64,000 bases of DNA from Campylobacter showae CSUNSWCD (GTDB lineage Bacteria; Campylobacterota; Campylobacteria; Campylobacterales; Campylobacteraceae). The position numbers and the translations under genes are program-made. The DNA is taken from contig NZ_AMZQ01000013.1 of assembly GCF_000313615.1 (NCBI RefSeq), positions 1 through 64,000 of the forward strand, in the 5' to 3' direction. Under the pieces are notes generated by a model. That model was not told the DNA's origin, searched no databases, and saw only the letters and a program-made list of their open reading frames with translations. This document shows, in pieces, positions 17,408 through 26,955 of the stretch; within the stretch, counting starts at the first letter, position 1; every line of letters starts with the position of its first letter.

Positions 17408-20400
17408 ATGCAAAAAAGTAAAAAAATCGCTCTTATTATCCTGGGTTCACTTGCGGGCTTGCTACTCATCTACACGCTTGTCGGCTTTTTTGGCGTACCT
17501 TACGCGCTCAAAAATACGCTGCCCGCAAAGCTAAAAGACATGAACGCTAGCCTTAGCGTGGCGGAGGCTAAATTTAACCCCTTTACCTTCGAGCTAAACG
17601 TCACTCGCCCCGAGCTAAACACGACCGCGCCGCTTTTTAGCGCGGAGCAAATCGACGTCAAGCTTAAGCCTTTTTCGTTATTTAACAAGCTAGCAGAAGT
17701 CGATATATTGCGCCTTGAAAGCCCTAGCGTAAATATCGCTAGAGATAAAAACGGCACGCTAAATTTAGCCGCATTTTTAGGCGAGTCAAACGCTACTAGC
17801 ACCGAGAACAACGAAACTAGCAGCATAAATTTCGCTCTAAACAGCACAAAGATAATCGGCGGCTCGTTTGCCTACTCGGACGAGAGTTTAAAACAGCCGT
17901 TTAGCGCCAAATTTGAAGGCATAAACTACGAAATCTCAGGCATAAATACCGAGCAAAATAGCGCGGGCAAGCATGTTTTTGATGCAAACTCCACGCTAGC
18001 GCAAAAGCTAGACTGGCAGGGTGGCATCGACCTCGCGCCGCTTCGAGTTTACGGTGAGCTTAGCCTAAAGGACTTTAACGTCCGTCCCGTCGCTCTTAGC
18101 TTCATCGACACGCAAGATCTACGCATAAACAGCGCGCTTATAAACGCTAAAATGAGCTACGAACTAAGCGAGGACGGCGGCGTTATCAAGGCTGGTTTAA
18201 AAAACGCAGCTTTAAATTTAAAGTCGTTTGAAGCGCAGCTAGACGGGCAAAATTTGAGCCTAGAGGAGCTTGATCTGCCCGCCATCAAGATAAGCGCCGA
18301 CGTTAGTGAAAAAAGGAGCTTTGCGGCCGATATTAGTGAGATAAAATTTAAAAATACGAGCTTTAAAGGCGAGGCGCAGGCAAATTTAAACAGTCTAAAT
18401 TTAAGCGGCATCGCACTCAAGGCCGATATAAACGAAAAGGGCGATATAAACGCCTCCGCAGCGCTCAAAGCCCTGGGCGTTAGCGGGATAAATTTAACCG
18501 AAAAAAGCGTCGGCGAGATAAAGCTAAAAGACGCGAACGCAAGCGAGCTGGATGCTAAAATAAAAGGGCAAAATATCGCTGCTAGCCTAAAAAATTTGAC
18601 GCTTAACGTCGCCTCCGCTCCCGTAGGTAAAAACAGCGCGGCAAGCCTAGAAAAACTCATCGTAAACGCGCCTAAATTTACGCTAGAAAATAACGCCAGT
18701 GCCGCTTCTATCGGCGAAGTAAAAGTGCAAAAAATCGCGCTAAAAACAAAAAACAAAGAGCTTGCTACCATCGCTGAAATCGGCGTGAAGGACGCGGATT
18801 TTGATCTAGCCAAAACCGCGCTTCGCATCGAAAGCATCAACATAAATAAGCCTAAATTTGCAACCGATATAAAAGAAAACGGCGAACTTAGCGCTATTAG
18901 CGAGCTTGGTTTAAACAGCGAAAAAACAGCCGCCAAAACAAAAGCAAAAAGCAAAACCGAAAACGCGAAAAAATCTACAAAATCTCAAAAAACGGCAGAA
19001 AAAAACGCCGCGAAAAAGAGCCAAAAAACCGAGCAAAAAAGCGCGAAAAATATGGAAAACGGTTTTAAATTTAGCGTCAAAACCTTCTCTGTTACGGGTG
19101 CTGATATCGGCGTAACGCACATTTTCGAAGGTCAAAAGATAGCGCATAAATTTGACGGGCTAAATGTAAATTTGCAAAATATCAGCGAAAATTTAGCTGC
19201 GCCAGTGAGTGCCAAAATCGACATGAAAAGCTCGCAAAAGCTAAATTTGGCTATTAAGGGTAAAATCACGCCAAAGCCTCTAAATATCGAAGCGGACGTG
19301 AAGCTAAGCGATGCAAATTTGCCTCGCTACTTCGTCTACGCTAAAAACTACCTGGACGCGAGTCTAAAAAGCGGTGAGCTAAATGCCGAGCTAAATGTAA
19401 AATACGCCGCGGACGCCTCCGTAAGCGGTAAGGCAAACATCGCAAACATCGAGCTTGCGGACGGCTCTGGCGACAAGGTGTTCGCTTTTAAAAATCTCAA
19501 ACTTTCTAAAATTTCGTTTGCGAAAAATTTCTTAAATTTAGAGCGCGTTACCCTGAGCGCACCGTTTTTAAAGGCGCATTTAAATAAAGAACGCGAGCTA
19601 AATCTAAGCAGTCTAGTGAAAAAGAGCGAGAGCGAAAAGGCGCAAAAAGCGGACGCAAAACAAGCCGCCCCTAAAAACGAAAAGCCTGTCGAAGCCGCAA
19701 AACCTCAGAAAAAAGAGGGCGAGTTTGACTTCGCCATCAAAAATATCCTCGTAGAAAACGGCGACGTAGACTTCTCCGACGCGTCGCTATTTATGCCGTT
19801 TGCGACCAAGATAACCAAGCTAGAAGGCGTGCTGATGGATATCGACAGCACTCGCCCGACGATGGGTACGTTTGAGGGCGTGGTCGGCAAGAGCGGCTTT
19901 AGCAAGATCGGGCTCAAGCTACTGCCGTATGATCCGAAAAAGAGCACGGAAGTCAAATTTAGCTTTAAAGATATCGATCTAGTCGACGTCACGCCTTATA
20001 GTGGACAGTTTTTAGGCTACAAGATAGAAAAAGGCAAGCTAAATTTGACCCTAAACTACGATGTTAAGGACTCTAAGCTAAACGGTAGCAACGTGGTAAA
20101 TCTAGATACTCTCACGCTTGGCGAAAAGGTCGAGTCAAAAGACGCGGTAAACCTGCCCCTATCGCTTGCTATCTCGATCCTGAGCGATCAAAACAATCAG
20201 ATAAACATCGACCTGCCGGTGACGGGCGACCTAAACGACCCGGACTTTAAATACGGCGGCATCGTCTGGGAAGCTGTAAAGAAGCTGTTTGCAGACATCA
20301 CGCTAGCTCCGTTTAGATTTTTGGGTAATATGCTCGGACTAAGTAGCAAGGATCTAAACACTATCGACTTTATGCCTGCAAATGCCGAGCTCATCGTATC

Positions 20401-20815
20401 TGAACAGGCTAAGATAGCCGACTTTATCAAGCTAACCACGGCAAAGCCTAAGATGAAACTAAGTATCACGCCCGCCTACTCGGATGTGGACGTAACGGCT
20501 CTAAAAAATGCGATACTAAACGAAAAAATAAGCCAAACGATGAATCAAACCGGTAAAGACTACGCAGGAGCGCTCGCGTCGCTGGCTCCTAAAGAAAAAA
20601 GCAGCGACGAAAAGGCGCTGAGAGAAGCTGCGCTAAAAGGCATCGAGGTGAAAAAAGAGCAGCTGCTGGAACTTGCTAACGCAAGAGCTCAGGCTATCAA
20701 GGCGGCCCTAGTGCAGGCGGGACTGACAGAGGATAGGATGATCGTTAAAAAGCCTGAAAAAACGGACGTCAAGCAGGGCGAATACTCAAGCGTGATGATG
20801 GGCGTGGCGGATTAA
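17408..20815 (+). CDS. DUF748 / AsmA-like envelope protein
   Basis: A 1135-residue protein with one N-terminal transmembrane helix (about residues 7-29) and a very long periplasmic part of repeating beta-strand units typical of AsmA-like/DUF748 proteins. Members of this class are thought to bridge inner and outer membranes and move phospholipid, which is inference here. Two low-complexity Lys/Ala/Thr/Gln-rich linkers interrupt it (residues about 505-545 and 738-770). The C-terminal 170 residues include an OmpA-like peptidoglycan region pattern (DFMPANAELIVSEQAKIADF). It stands alone with a hairpin downstream. Codon use matches the core genome. Confidence 0.8.
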   Translation: MQKSKKIALIILGSLAGLLLIYTLVGFFGVPYALKNTLPAKLKDMNASLSVAEAKFNPFTFELNVTRPELNTTAPLFSAEQIDVKLKPFSLFNKLAEVDILRLESPSVNIARDKNGTLNLAAFLGESNATSTENNETSSINFALNSTKIIGGSFAYSDESLKQPFSAKFEGINYEISGINTEQNSAGKHVFDANSTLAQKLDWQGGIDLAPLRVYGELSLKDFNVRPVALSFIDTQDLRINSALINAKMSYELSEDGGVIKAGLKNAALNLKSFEAQLDGQNLSLEELDLPAIKISADVSEKRSFAADISEIKFKNTSFKGEAQANLNSLNLSGIALKADINEKGDINASAALKALGVSGINLTEKSVGEIKLKDANASELDAKIKGQNIAASLKNLTLNVASAPVGKNSAASLEKLIVNAPKFTLENNASAASIGEVKVQKIALKTKNKELATIAEIGVKDADFDLAKTALRIESININKPKFATDIKENGELSAISELGLNSEKTAAKTKAKSKTENAKKSTKSQKTAEKNAAKKSQKTEQKSAKNMENGFKFSVKTFSVTGADIGVTHIFEGQKIAHKFDGLNVNLQNISENLAAPVSAKIDMKSSQKLNLAIKGKITPKPLNIEADVKLSDANLPRYFVYAKNYLDASLKSGELNAELNVKYAADASVSGKANIANIELADGSGDKVFAFKNLKLSKISFAKNFLNLERVTLSAPFLKAHLNKERELNLSSLVKKSESEKAQKADAKQAAPKNEKPVEAAKPQKKEGEFDFAIKNILVENGDVDFSDASLFMPFATKITKLEGVLMDIDSTRPTMGTFEGVVGKSGFSKIGLKLLPYDPKKSTEVKFSFKDIDLVDVTPYSGQFLGYKIEKGKLNLTLNYDVKDSKLNGSNVVNLDTLTLGEKVESKDAVNLPLSLAISILSDQNNQINIDLPVTGDLNDPDFKYGGIVWEAVKKLFADITLAPFRFLGNMLGLSSKDLNTIDFMPANAELIVSEQAKIADFIKLTTAKPKMKLSITPAYSDVDVTALKNAILNEKISQTMNQTGKDYAGALASLAPKEKSSDEKALREAALKGIEVKKEQLLELANARAQAIKAALVQAGLTEDRMIVKKPEKTDVKQGEYSSVMMGVAD

Positions 20816-20827
20816 ATTAGTATGGTT

Positions 20828-20848
20828 GCGGGTGTTTATTTCACCCGC
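20828..20848 (+). terminator. Hairpin after the DUF748 gene
   Basis: GCGGGTG-TTTATTT-CACCCGC forms a 7-bp GC-rich stem 13 bases after the stop codon. The T tract is weak (GTCCTCGCATTTTT), so termination is likely but not certain. Confidence 0.5.
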
Positions 20849-21148
20849 GTCCTCGCATTTTTGTTTGCCTTGTTTGCGACAAAGGATTTTTAGGCTTAAA
20901 TTTGTAAATTTGACGCGAGATAAATTCGCGATATTTTAAAGCTAGAGGTAAAATTTGTCTCAAAAATAGCTCTGTTAAAGCAGTCGGCGCCGTATAGTTT
21001 TTAAAAAGATTATTTCGTCGGTAGCCCGAACTAGCACATCAAAAGCTCAAATTTGAGCCGACAAAAGATAAAATTTATCCGCAAAAATCTACGAATTTAA
21101 GTTTTAGTTCGGTAAAATTAGAGAAAAATTTTATAAAGGTTAATCGTT
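20849..21148. other. Intergenic region upstream of prs
   Basis: No gene seen. The last 40 bases hold a -10-like TAAAAT and AAAGGTTAATCGTT before the prs ATG. The rest is AAATTT-rich spacer. Confidence 0.4.
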
Positions 21149-22078
21149 ATGAGAGGTTACAAAATCTTTTCAGGCACCGCAAATCCGGCGTTTTCAAAGA
21201 AAATTTCGCACTATTTATCGCTTCCGCTTAGCGAAGCTACCGTAAAACGATTTAGCGACGGCGAGATCAGCGTGCAGATCGGCGAGAGCGTGCGCGGTAA
21301 GGATATTTTTATCATCCAGCCTACCTGCGCGCCCGCAAACGTAAATTTGATGGAGCTTTTGATCCTAACCGACGCGCTTAAGCGTAGCTCGGCTAGCTCG
21401 ATAACGGCGGTGGTGCCGTATTTCGGCTATGCGCGCCAAGACCGCAAGGCTGCTCCTCGCGTGCCTATCACGGCAAAACTCGTGGCAAATATGATGCAAA
21501 CGGCGGGTATCGACCGCGTCGTCACGATCGACCTTCACGCAGGCCAAATTCAGGGCTTTTTCGACATCCCGGTCGATAACCTCTACGGCTCGATCATCTT
21601 TAACGATCACATCAAAAACAAAAATCTCAAAAATCCTATCATCGCTAGTCCCGATATCGGCGGCGTCGCGCGCGCTAGAAGCGTCGCAAAAGCCCTAAAT
21701 CTGGATATCGTCATCGTCGATAAACGCCGCGAAAAGGCCAACGAGAGCGAAGTAATGAACGTGATCGGCGACGTGGCGGGCAAGGACGTGATCTTGGTCG
21801 ATGATATGATCGACACGGGCGGCACGATAGTAAAGGCGGCTAAAGTCTTTAAAGAGCGCGGCGCGACCTCGGTCATGGCGTGCTGCACGCATGCGGTGCT
21901 CTCGGGAAAAGCCTACGAAAACCTCGCAGATAGCGCGCTAGACGAGCTAGTAGTGACCGACACGATACCGCTTCGCGAAGAAAACGAAAAGATAAAAGTG
22001 CTCAGCGTTGCGCCGATTTTCGGCGAAGTGATCAGGCGCGTGTATCACAACGAAAGCGTAAATTCGCTATTTGACTGA
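21149..22078 (+). CDS. prs: Ribose-phosphate pyrophosphokinase
   Basis: Makes phosphoribosyl pyrophosphate from ribose 5-phosphate and ATP, feeding purine, pyrimidine, histidine and NAD synthesis. The sequence shows FSDGEISVQIGESVRG, YFGYARQDRK, the PRPP synthase signature near DLHAGQIQGFFDIPVDNLY, and the PRPP-binding loop DVILVDDMIDTGGTI. It is 309 aa, normal length. The ATG follows TAAAGGTTAATCGTT. Confidence 0.97.
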   Translation: MRGYKIFSGTANPAFSKKISHYLSLPLSEATVKRFSDGEISVQIGESVRGKDIFIIQPTCAPANVNLMELLILTDALKRSSASSITAVVPYFGYARQDRKAAPRVPITAKLVANMMQTAGIDRVVTIDLHAGQIQGFFDIPVDNLYGSIIFNDHIKNKNLKNPIIASPDIGGVARARSVAKALNLDIVIVDKRREKANESEVMNVIGDVAGKDVILVDDMIDTGGTIVKAAKVFKERGATSVMACCTHAVLSGKAYENLADSALDELVVTDTIPLREENEKIKVLSVAPIFGEVIRRVYHNESVNSLFD

Positions 22079-22230
22079 TTTTAGGTGGCGCTTTTGCCGC
22101 TATTTTTGATTAAAATACCCCTTGGCGGCGTATGCGGTAAGCGTGCGCCGTTTTTAAATTTACGGCTATTTTTTGAAACATAAAATTTAACTCCCGATTT
22201 GCAACCAGAAAATTCAAATCAATTTTGGTT

Positions 22231-22269
22231 TATGCCGTAAAGATGCGGGTCATGCCGATCAAATTTGAC
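22231..22269. repeat. Dispersed intergenic hairpin repeat, copy 2
   Basis: Reads ATGCCGTAAAGATGCGGGT followed by CATGCCG and TCAAATTTGAC. It shares the core CCGTAAAGATgCGGGT and the TCAAATTT tail with the other copies. Confidence 0.5.
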
Positions 22270-22308
22270 CGCGTCAAATTTACCCGAAAAAGCTAGAAAT
22301 TAAACGTA

Positions 22309-22340
22309 ACTTTTCACATTTTTTTCACGGAGTGAAAAGT
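22309..22340. repeat. Nested inverted repeats built on TTTTCAC
   Basis: ACTTTTCAC (22309-22317) is inverted as GTGAAAAGT (22332-22340), and the inner TTTTCAC-GGA-GTGAAAA (22322-22338) is itself a perfect palindrome, so two mutually exclusive hairpins can form. A further GTGAAA follows. It could be a protein-binding array or part of an unannotated RNA. Confidence 0.45.
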
Positions 22341-22547
22341 GAAATAATTTATATCATTTATGCTTATCTTGTAATCCTAAATTTAATCTCTAAAGCCCAT
22401 AAAATCGGCATTTATTACTAAAATAGAACTTAAATTTATATAGCTTTAAATTTGGCGAAATTTTGAAATCAAACTTAATGAGAAAGGTAAAATTTAAAAG
22501 TTATTCACATGCGGCACGGCGGTAAAATTTGAAGTGAAATTTAAAAA

Positions 22548-22569
22548 GCGAGCCCGAATCCAGGCTCGC
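22548..22569 (-). terminator. Terminator of the YqhA-family gene
   Basis: On the minus strand GCGAGCC-TGGATTCG-GGCTCGC is followed by TTTTTAAATTT, directly after the stop codon. It is a textbook intrinsic terminator. Confidence 0.8.
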
Positions 22570-22577
22570 AAAAAGCC

Positions 22578-23081
22578 TCAGTGCTCGCCTTTGTGTAGGA
22601 AATAAAGTCCCAAGCAAAGCGCCAAAATCGAGGCCGCAAGGTAGGTCATCTCAAGCGGAGTGGTGAAATTTGCGTGCAAAACGCGCTGGAAAAAGTTAAC
22701 GATAAGCACCATGATGATGACTTTGCCTAGTTTATCTTTGAGCTCGTCGAGCGAGTGTACCTCGAGGACTTTGCTCTGTTTGGACTGCTTGAGCTCCTCG
22801 ATCTCGGAGATAAACAGCTCATAAATGCCGAAGCTAAAGATGTAAAGCACGAGCGCCATGAGGTAGAGGTCGATCGCGCCCACGATGTCGCCGACGACGT
22901 CTGAGTGGAAGTTCTCGGGGTGAAAATCGCCGAAAAAGTAGTGATAAACGGCGACGAAAGCCTTGCCTACGTCGTAGCTGGCGATGACGAAAAGTACGAT
23001 AGCGCCAAGCAAGCCAAAGACCACGGGCAGGAGCGTGAAGTTGTTGCTAAAGAGCAGGATTTTTTCAAAAGTTTTACGCAT
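22578..23081 (-). CDS. YqhA / UPF0114 family membrane protein
   Basis: 167-residue inner-membrane protein with about three to four transmembrane segments (residues 12-35, 55-85, 110-130, 140-160). It matches the TIGR00645/YqhA family in length and in the LYMALVLYIFSFGIYELFIS segment. Function is unknown in the family. The ATG at 23081 follows AAGGGAATTA. It is monocistronic with a strong terminator. Confidence 0.82.
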   Translation of the reverse strand: MRKTFEKILLFSNNFTLLPVVFGLLGAIVLFVIASYDVGKAFVAVYHYFFGDFHPENFHSDVVGDIVGAIDLYLMALVLYIFSFGIYELFISEIEELKQSKQSKVLEVHSLDELKDKLGKVIIMVLIVNFFQRVLHANFTTPLEMTYLAASILALCLGLYFLHKGEH

Positions 23082-23340
23082 TAATTCCCTTTGTTAAAAA
23101 ATAAAACGCGTATTTTATAATATTTTCCTTAAAGCTAGGACGTGGAGCAGGCTCTTGTTTAACGGTAAATTTGGGGCAGTGCGGCCGGGTCGTTTTTGTG
23201 GCGGAGTTAAATTTGAATTTTGTGGAGTTTTGCTTGTGAGCCATGCGTGGCGTCTGGACAAATTTGATTTTTTGGGGTTGTAAATTTAAGTACGATGAAG
23301 GTTTGTTGAATTTACCCGCTAAGCCTACTTGCGGTAGTTT

Positions 23341-23378
23341 GCACCGTAAAGATACGGGTGAATTTATGCGTCAAATTT
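23341..23378. repeat. Dispersed intergenic hairpin repeat, copy 3
   Basis: CACCGTAAAGATACGGGT followed by GAATTTATGCG and TCAAATTTTA. The core forms CCGTA-AAGA-TACGG. It lies in the 400-bp gap between the YqhA-family gene and asd, where no gene is seen. Confidence 0.5.
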
Positions 23379-23486
23379 TAAAAAAATAAAGCAAGTAAAA
23401 TTTAGCCGAATCTACGCCAAGGCGAGGCAAGGCGCTCCCGTCAAATCAAAGCGTAAATTCGGCAAATTTAACAAAACGCGTGCGGG

Positions 23487-24512
23487 CTATTCCTGCATCT
23501 CTATCCATTTTTGCGCGATTCTTACGGCATTGGTCGCCGCTCCCACGCGGATCTGGTCGGCGCTGCACCATAGATGTAGGACGTTTTTGCGGTAGTTGTC
23601 CGTGCGGATGCGTCCGACGTAGGTCTCGTTGGTGTCGCTTGAGATGCTTGGCATTGGATATTTTTTCGCAGCAGGCTCGTCCACGACCACGATGCTAGGC
23701 GCCTTGCGCAGGACTTCGCGCGCAGCTGCGGCGTCCACGTCTCTGTCAAAATGAATCGTGATAGCCTCTGAGTGGCTGCGAAGCACCGGCACGCGCACGC
23801 AGGTCGCGCTCACTTCCATATTTTTGTGGAGGATTTTTTGGGTCTCATTGACCATTTTCATCTCTTCTTTGGTGTAGTCGTTGTCCAAAAATACGTCGAT
23901 GTGCGGGATGACGTTAAAGGCTAGCTGGTGCGCGAAGACCTTCGGCTCGCACTCATCAAGCTTAAACTCGAAAAACTTTTGTAGCTGCGTGACTAGCTCC
24001 TCCATGCCCTCTTTGCCCGCACCCGAAGCCGCCTGATAGGTCGAGACGTCCACACGGTTGATTCCGTACGCGTCGTCTAGCGGTTTTAAAATTTGCACCA
24101 TTTGGATGGTCGAGCAGTTTGGGTTGGCGATGATGCCGCGGGTTTTCCACTGCGCGATGTCCTGCGGGTTGCACTCGGGCACGACTAGCGGCACGTCCGC
24201 GTCCATCCTAAAGTGGCTGGTGTTGTCGATGACGACGGCGCCGCTGGCGGCTGCAAATTTGGCGTATTTTTCGGATACCGATCCGCCCGCGCTAAAAAAC
24301 GCGATATCGATCTCGTGCTCGTCAAAAACCGTCTCGGTGAGCTCCACAACTTTGTGGCTTTTGCCTTTAAACTCTATCTGGGTGCCTGCGCTTTTTGCGC
24401 TTGCTAGCGGTAGTAGCTCGCCCACCGGGAAATCCACCTCCTCCATAACGCGGAAAAGCTCCTCTCCGACTGCGCCGGTTGCGCCTACGACGGCAACGTT
24501 AAATTTTCTCAT
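23487..24512 (-). CDS. asd: Aspartate-semialdehyde dehydrogenase
   Basis: NADPH-dependent enzyme that reduces aspartyl phosphate to the semialdehyde, feeding lysine/diaminopimelate, threonine and methionine synthesis. The N-terminus NVAVVGATGAVGEEL is the dinucleotide-binding loop, IANPNCSTIQMV holds the catalytic Cys, and RVPVLRSHSEAI holds substrate-binding residues. I place the start at 24512 (MRKFNVAVVG, 341 aa), where AAAGGAG lies upstream; a longer reading adds 17 non-homologous residues. It appears monocistronic. Confidence 0.95.
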   Translation of the reverse strand: MRKFNVAVVGATGAVGEELFRVMEEVDFPVGELLPLASAKSAGTQIEFKGKSHKVVELTETVFDEHEIDIAFFSAGGSVSEKYAKFAAASGAVVIDNTSHFRMDADVPLVVPECNPQDIAQWKTRGIIANPNCSTIQMVQILKPLDDAYGINRVDVSTYQAASGAGKEGMEELVTQLQKFFEFKLDECEPKVFAHQLAFNVIPHIDVFLDNDYTKEEMKMVNETQKILHKNMEVSATCVRVPVLRSHSEAITIHFDRDVDAAAAREVLRKAPSIVVVDEPAAKKYPMPSISSDTNETYVGRIRTDNYRKNVLHLWCSADQIRVGAATNAVRIAQKWIEMQE

Positions 24513-24828
24513 TTTAGACTCCTTTATTTTTACTTCTCGGTCGGCAAAGCCGCCCTGCAACAAACCTATTTGGCTTGACGCAACGTTAAAGATTTATCGG
24601 GTTTCACGGACTAAATTTAGGTTTTTGACATAAAGCTAATCGCAATCGCTCTTACCCATTAAATTTAACTCAAATTTGCGGTCAAATTTAACTTCTTTTA
24701 TATTCAAATTTGCCGCCCAAATTTGACGAGTCGCACGCCGCATTTTCAGCGTCGCCGTCTCGGCCGACTAAATTTAAAATTTAAGCTAAAATTTCGCTTA
24801 TTTTACTCGCGTAAAGCTTAAATTTAAG

Positions 24829-25998
24829 CTATTTTCTGCTGCGAGCCTGCAAAAAAAGATCGCCCGGTTGTATTTCCTCGCCTTCGCTAAGTATCGCCGC
24901 TCGTTGCACGACGGAGATTAGCTCGCGGATATTGCCTGGAAAATCGTAGTTTTCAAGCTCTTTTACCGCCGCTTCGGAAAAGCTTTTTTCGCCGAGATTA
25001 AACTCCTCGCAGCTTTGTTTCAAAAAGCGCTCTGCGATAGGCAAGATCTCCTCTTTTCGCTCTCTTAGCGGCGGGATGGCGACTGGCACGGTGTTTAGGC
25101 GGTAAAACAGATCCTCTCTAAATTTACCCTCGCTGATCATCGCGGGTAGGTTCGCGTTTGTCGCGGATACGATACGAACGTCGATCTTGACGCTTTTTGT
25201 GGCGCCAAGGCGCGTGATCTCGCGCTCCTGGATCGCGCGCAGGAGCTTTGGCTGCAGATTTAGCGGCATCTCGCCGATCTCGTCTAAAAACAGCGTGCCG
25301 CCGCTTGCTAGCTCGAACTGCCCCTTTTTCATCGCCGAGGCGTCGGTAAATGCGCCCTTTTCAAAGCCGAAAAGCTCGCTTTCTATCAAATTTTCTGGGA
25401 TAGCGGCCATGTTTATCGCGATAAACGGACCGTCCTTGCGCGGCGAGTTTTTGTGGATAAATTTGGCAAACAGCTCCTTGCCCACGCCGCTCTCGCCCAT
25501 TAACATCGCCGAAGCGTCCGTTTTTGCGACGCGCGAGGCTAAATTTAACGCATTAGCAAGCGCGGGCGAGCTAGCGACGAAATCGGTCGAATCGGCCTGT
25601 AAATTTGACCCGTTTTGCGCGGCTTTTAGACTCGCAGCAGGCAGTTTTCGGCGTAAAATTTCGACCCTTTTTATCGCCTCGTACAGCGTTTGTGCGTCAA
25701 ATGGCTTCGTGAGGAAGTCCTTTACGCCCAGGCGCACGCTCTCGATGGCTTTGTTTAGCGTCGCGTTGCCCGTCATTATAATGACGTCAAATTTACCCTC
25801 CAGGCGCTTGATGAACTCCAGTCCGTCCATCTGAGGCATGTTGATATCGGTGATGATGAGATCGACGTCCTCGCCCATTTTCTTAAGCGCCTCGACCGCG
25901 CTTTTATAGCTTTTGATTTTTAGATCGTCGTATTCGCTAAGCGCGATCTCTAGGGACTTGCGCATATTTATGTCGTCTTCTACTATTACGATGTTCAT
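24829..25998 (-). CDS. flgR: Sigma-54 flagellar response regulator FlgR
   Basis: NtrC-type activator that responds to the kinase FlgS and drives RpoN-dependent rod/hook genes. Residues 1-120 are a receiver domain with acidic residues VEDDIN, the phospho-acceptor Asp in LIITDINMPQMDG and Lys in DFLTKPFD. Residues 140-370 form the AAA+ domain: Walker A GESGVGKELFAKF, the sigma-54 contact loop, which reads GAFTDA rather than the usual GAFTGA, and FLDEIGEMP. The protein stops at residue 389 with no recognisable C-terminal helix-turn-helix, like the Helicobacter regulator. It lies just downstream of flgP/flgQ-like genes. Confidence 0.9.
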   Translation of the reverse strand: MNIVIVEDDINMRKSLEIALSEYDDLKIKSYKSAVEALKKMGEDVDLIITDINMPQMDGLEFIKRLEGKFDVIIMTGNATLNKAIESVRLGVKDFLTKPFDAQTLYEAIKRVEILRRKLPAASLKAAQNGSNLQADSTDFVASSPALANALNLASRVAKTDASAMLMGESGVGKELFAKFIHKNSPRKDGPFIAINMAAIPENLIESELFGFEKGAFTDASAMKKGQFELASGGTLFLDEIGEMPLNLQPKLLRAIQEREITRLGATKSVKIDVRIVSATNANLPAMISEGKFREDLFYRLNTVPVAIPPLRERKEEILPIAERFLKQSCEEFNLGEKSFSEAAVKELENYDFPGNIRELISVVQRAAILSEGEEIQPGDLFLQARSRK

Positions 25999-26001
25999 CT
26001 T

Positions 26002-26400
26002 TTACTCTTTGTTTTTAAATATGCTTATGATAGCCGAAGAGGGCTTAAATTTCACAGTAAAACGCACTGGAAATAGCGTGAGGTCGGTTGCGGAGTTCAT
26101 AGTTTTGTTGCGTTGGACGAAGCGGTCTTCGACCTTAAATTTGTATGGCAAAAAGCACTCGAAAAGCTCGTTTTTATGTAGATTTAAAAACTCTAGCGAA
26201 CTTTGCACAGGCCGCTTTGGGGCGTTTATTTCGCATAGATACTCGTACTCTAGCTCGCTTAGAACCATCGCTTTTGAAAGTGCGATATCGTCGTAAGCGA
26301 CAGTGTGATTTTTAGTGGAGATTTTGGCCCAGAGGATAAACTCCTCCGAGCCGTAAAGAAGCGCCGCAGCGGCAATCAGTAAGCAAAAATTTCTTGCCAC
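26002..26400 (-). CDS. FlgQ-like secreted flagellar protein
   Basis: 132-residue protein with an N-terminal hydrophobic signal sequence (NFCLLIAAAALLYGSEE), so probably exported. There are no recognisable catalytic motifs. It overlaps flgP by 25 bases and is followed after 3 bases by flgR. Position between flgR and flgP matches flgQ of C. jejuni, needed for motility and for FlgP stability, but sequence identity cannot be checked here. Confidence 0.65.
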   Translation of the reverse strand: MARNFCLLIAAAALLYGSEEFILWAKISTKNHTVAYDDIALSKAMVLSELEYEYLCEINAPKRPVQSSLEFLNLHKNELFECFLPYKFKVEDRFVQRNKTMNSATDLTLFPVRFTVKFKPSSAIISIFKNKE

Positions 26401-26882
26401 TTGCTTTGGTCTATTTTCATTTCCATTCTGACGCGATATAGCCCGTCTTTAAAGTCGTGCTCGACGATGGAAGCGTTTTTGATAAGGCCTGTTACTTGAG
26501 CCGTGATAGTCGAGTCTCTAAGCATCGCGTCTCTAACCGTATCTTTGGAGTTTATCTTGACTCCGTATAGCTTCTCGGCTAGCTGTCTGTGCGCATCGGC
26601 GATGGCAGCGCGTTTAGCTAGGGCTAGAGACTGGGCATGAGAGACGGTGTTGGTCGGAGCGATACCCTCGCCCACGGCGCCAAATACCGCATCGGCCGGT
26701 TCGATATCGTATATCATCTTTTCTTGTTTCATCACGCTTCTGATGTCTTCTTTATCGACCTTTTGGATGACGATGTCTTGCTTTGCCGATGTTGCGTCGT
26801 CGGAGGCAAAAGGGTTGTTAAAAGAGCAACCGCTCGTCAAAAATACTACTGCGCCTAAAACCGCGAATGTAATTTTTTTCAT
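26376..26882 (-). CDS. flgP: FlgP-like outer-membrane flagellar lipoprotein
   Basis: 168-residue lipoprotein: the signal peptide ends in the lipobox LTSGC (Cys19). The rest matches the LPP20-like family, with SHAQSLALAKRAAIADAHRQLAEKL typical of these proteins. FlgP forms the large basal disk under the outer membrane that raises motor torque in Campylobacter. The ATG follows AAAGGTTCAAGA. Gene order with flgQ-like, flgR and gyrA supports the assignment. Confidence 0.85.
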   Translation of the reverse strand: MKKITFAVLGAVVFLTSGCSFNNPFASDDATSAKQDIVIQKVDKEDIRSVMKQEKMIYDIEPADAVFGAVGEGIAPTNTVSHAQSLALAKRAAIADAHRQLAEKLYGVKINSKDTVRDAMLRDSTITAQVTGLIKNASIVEHDFKDGLYRVRMEMKIDQSKWQEIFAY

Positions 26883-26955
26883 TCTTGAACCTTTAAATTT
26901 AGTTGTTTTTTTGTTTGCAAATTTACTAGCAAATTGTATTCCAAAAGCACTAAAT

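Larger units (their letters stand above)
22079..22577. other. 500-bp intergenic region with a repeat copy and nested inverted repeats
   Basis: No coding sequence is supported. It contains dispersed repeat copy 2 (22231), the nested TTTTCAC palindromes (22309) and the yqhA terminator (22548). Both flanking genes point towards it. Confidence 0.5.
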
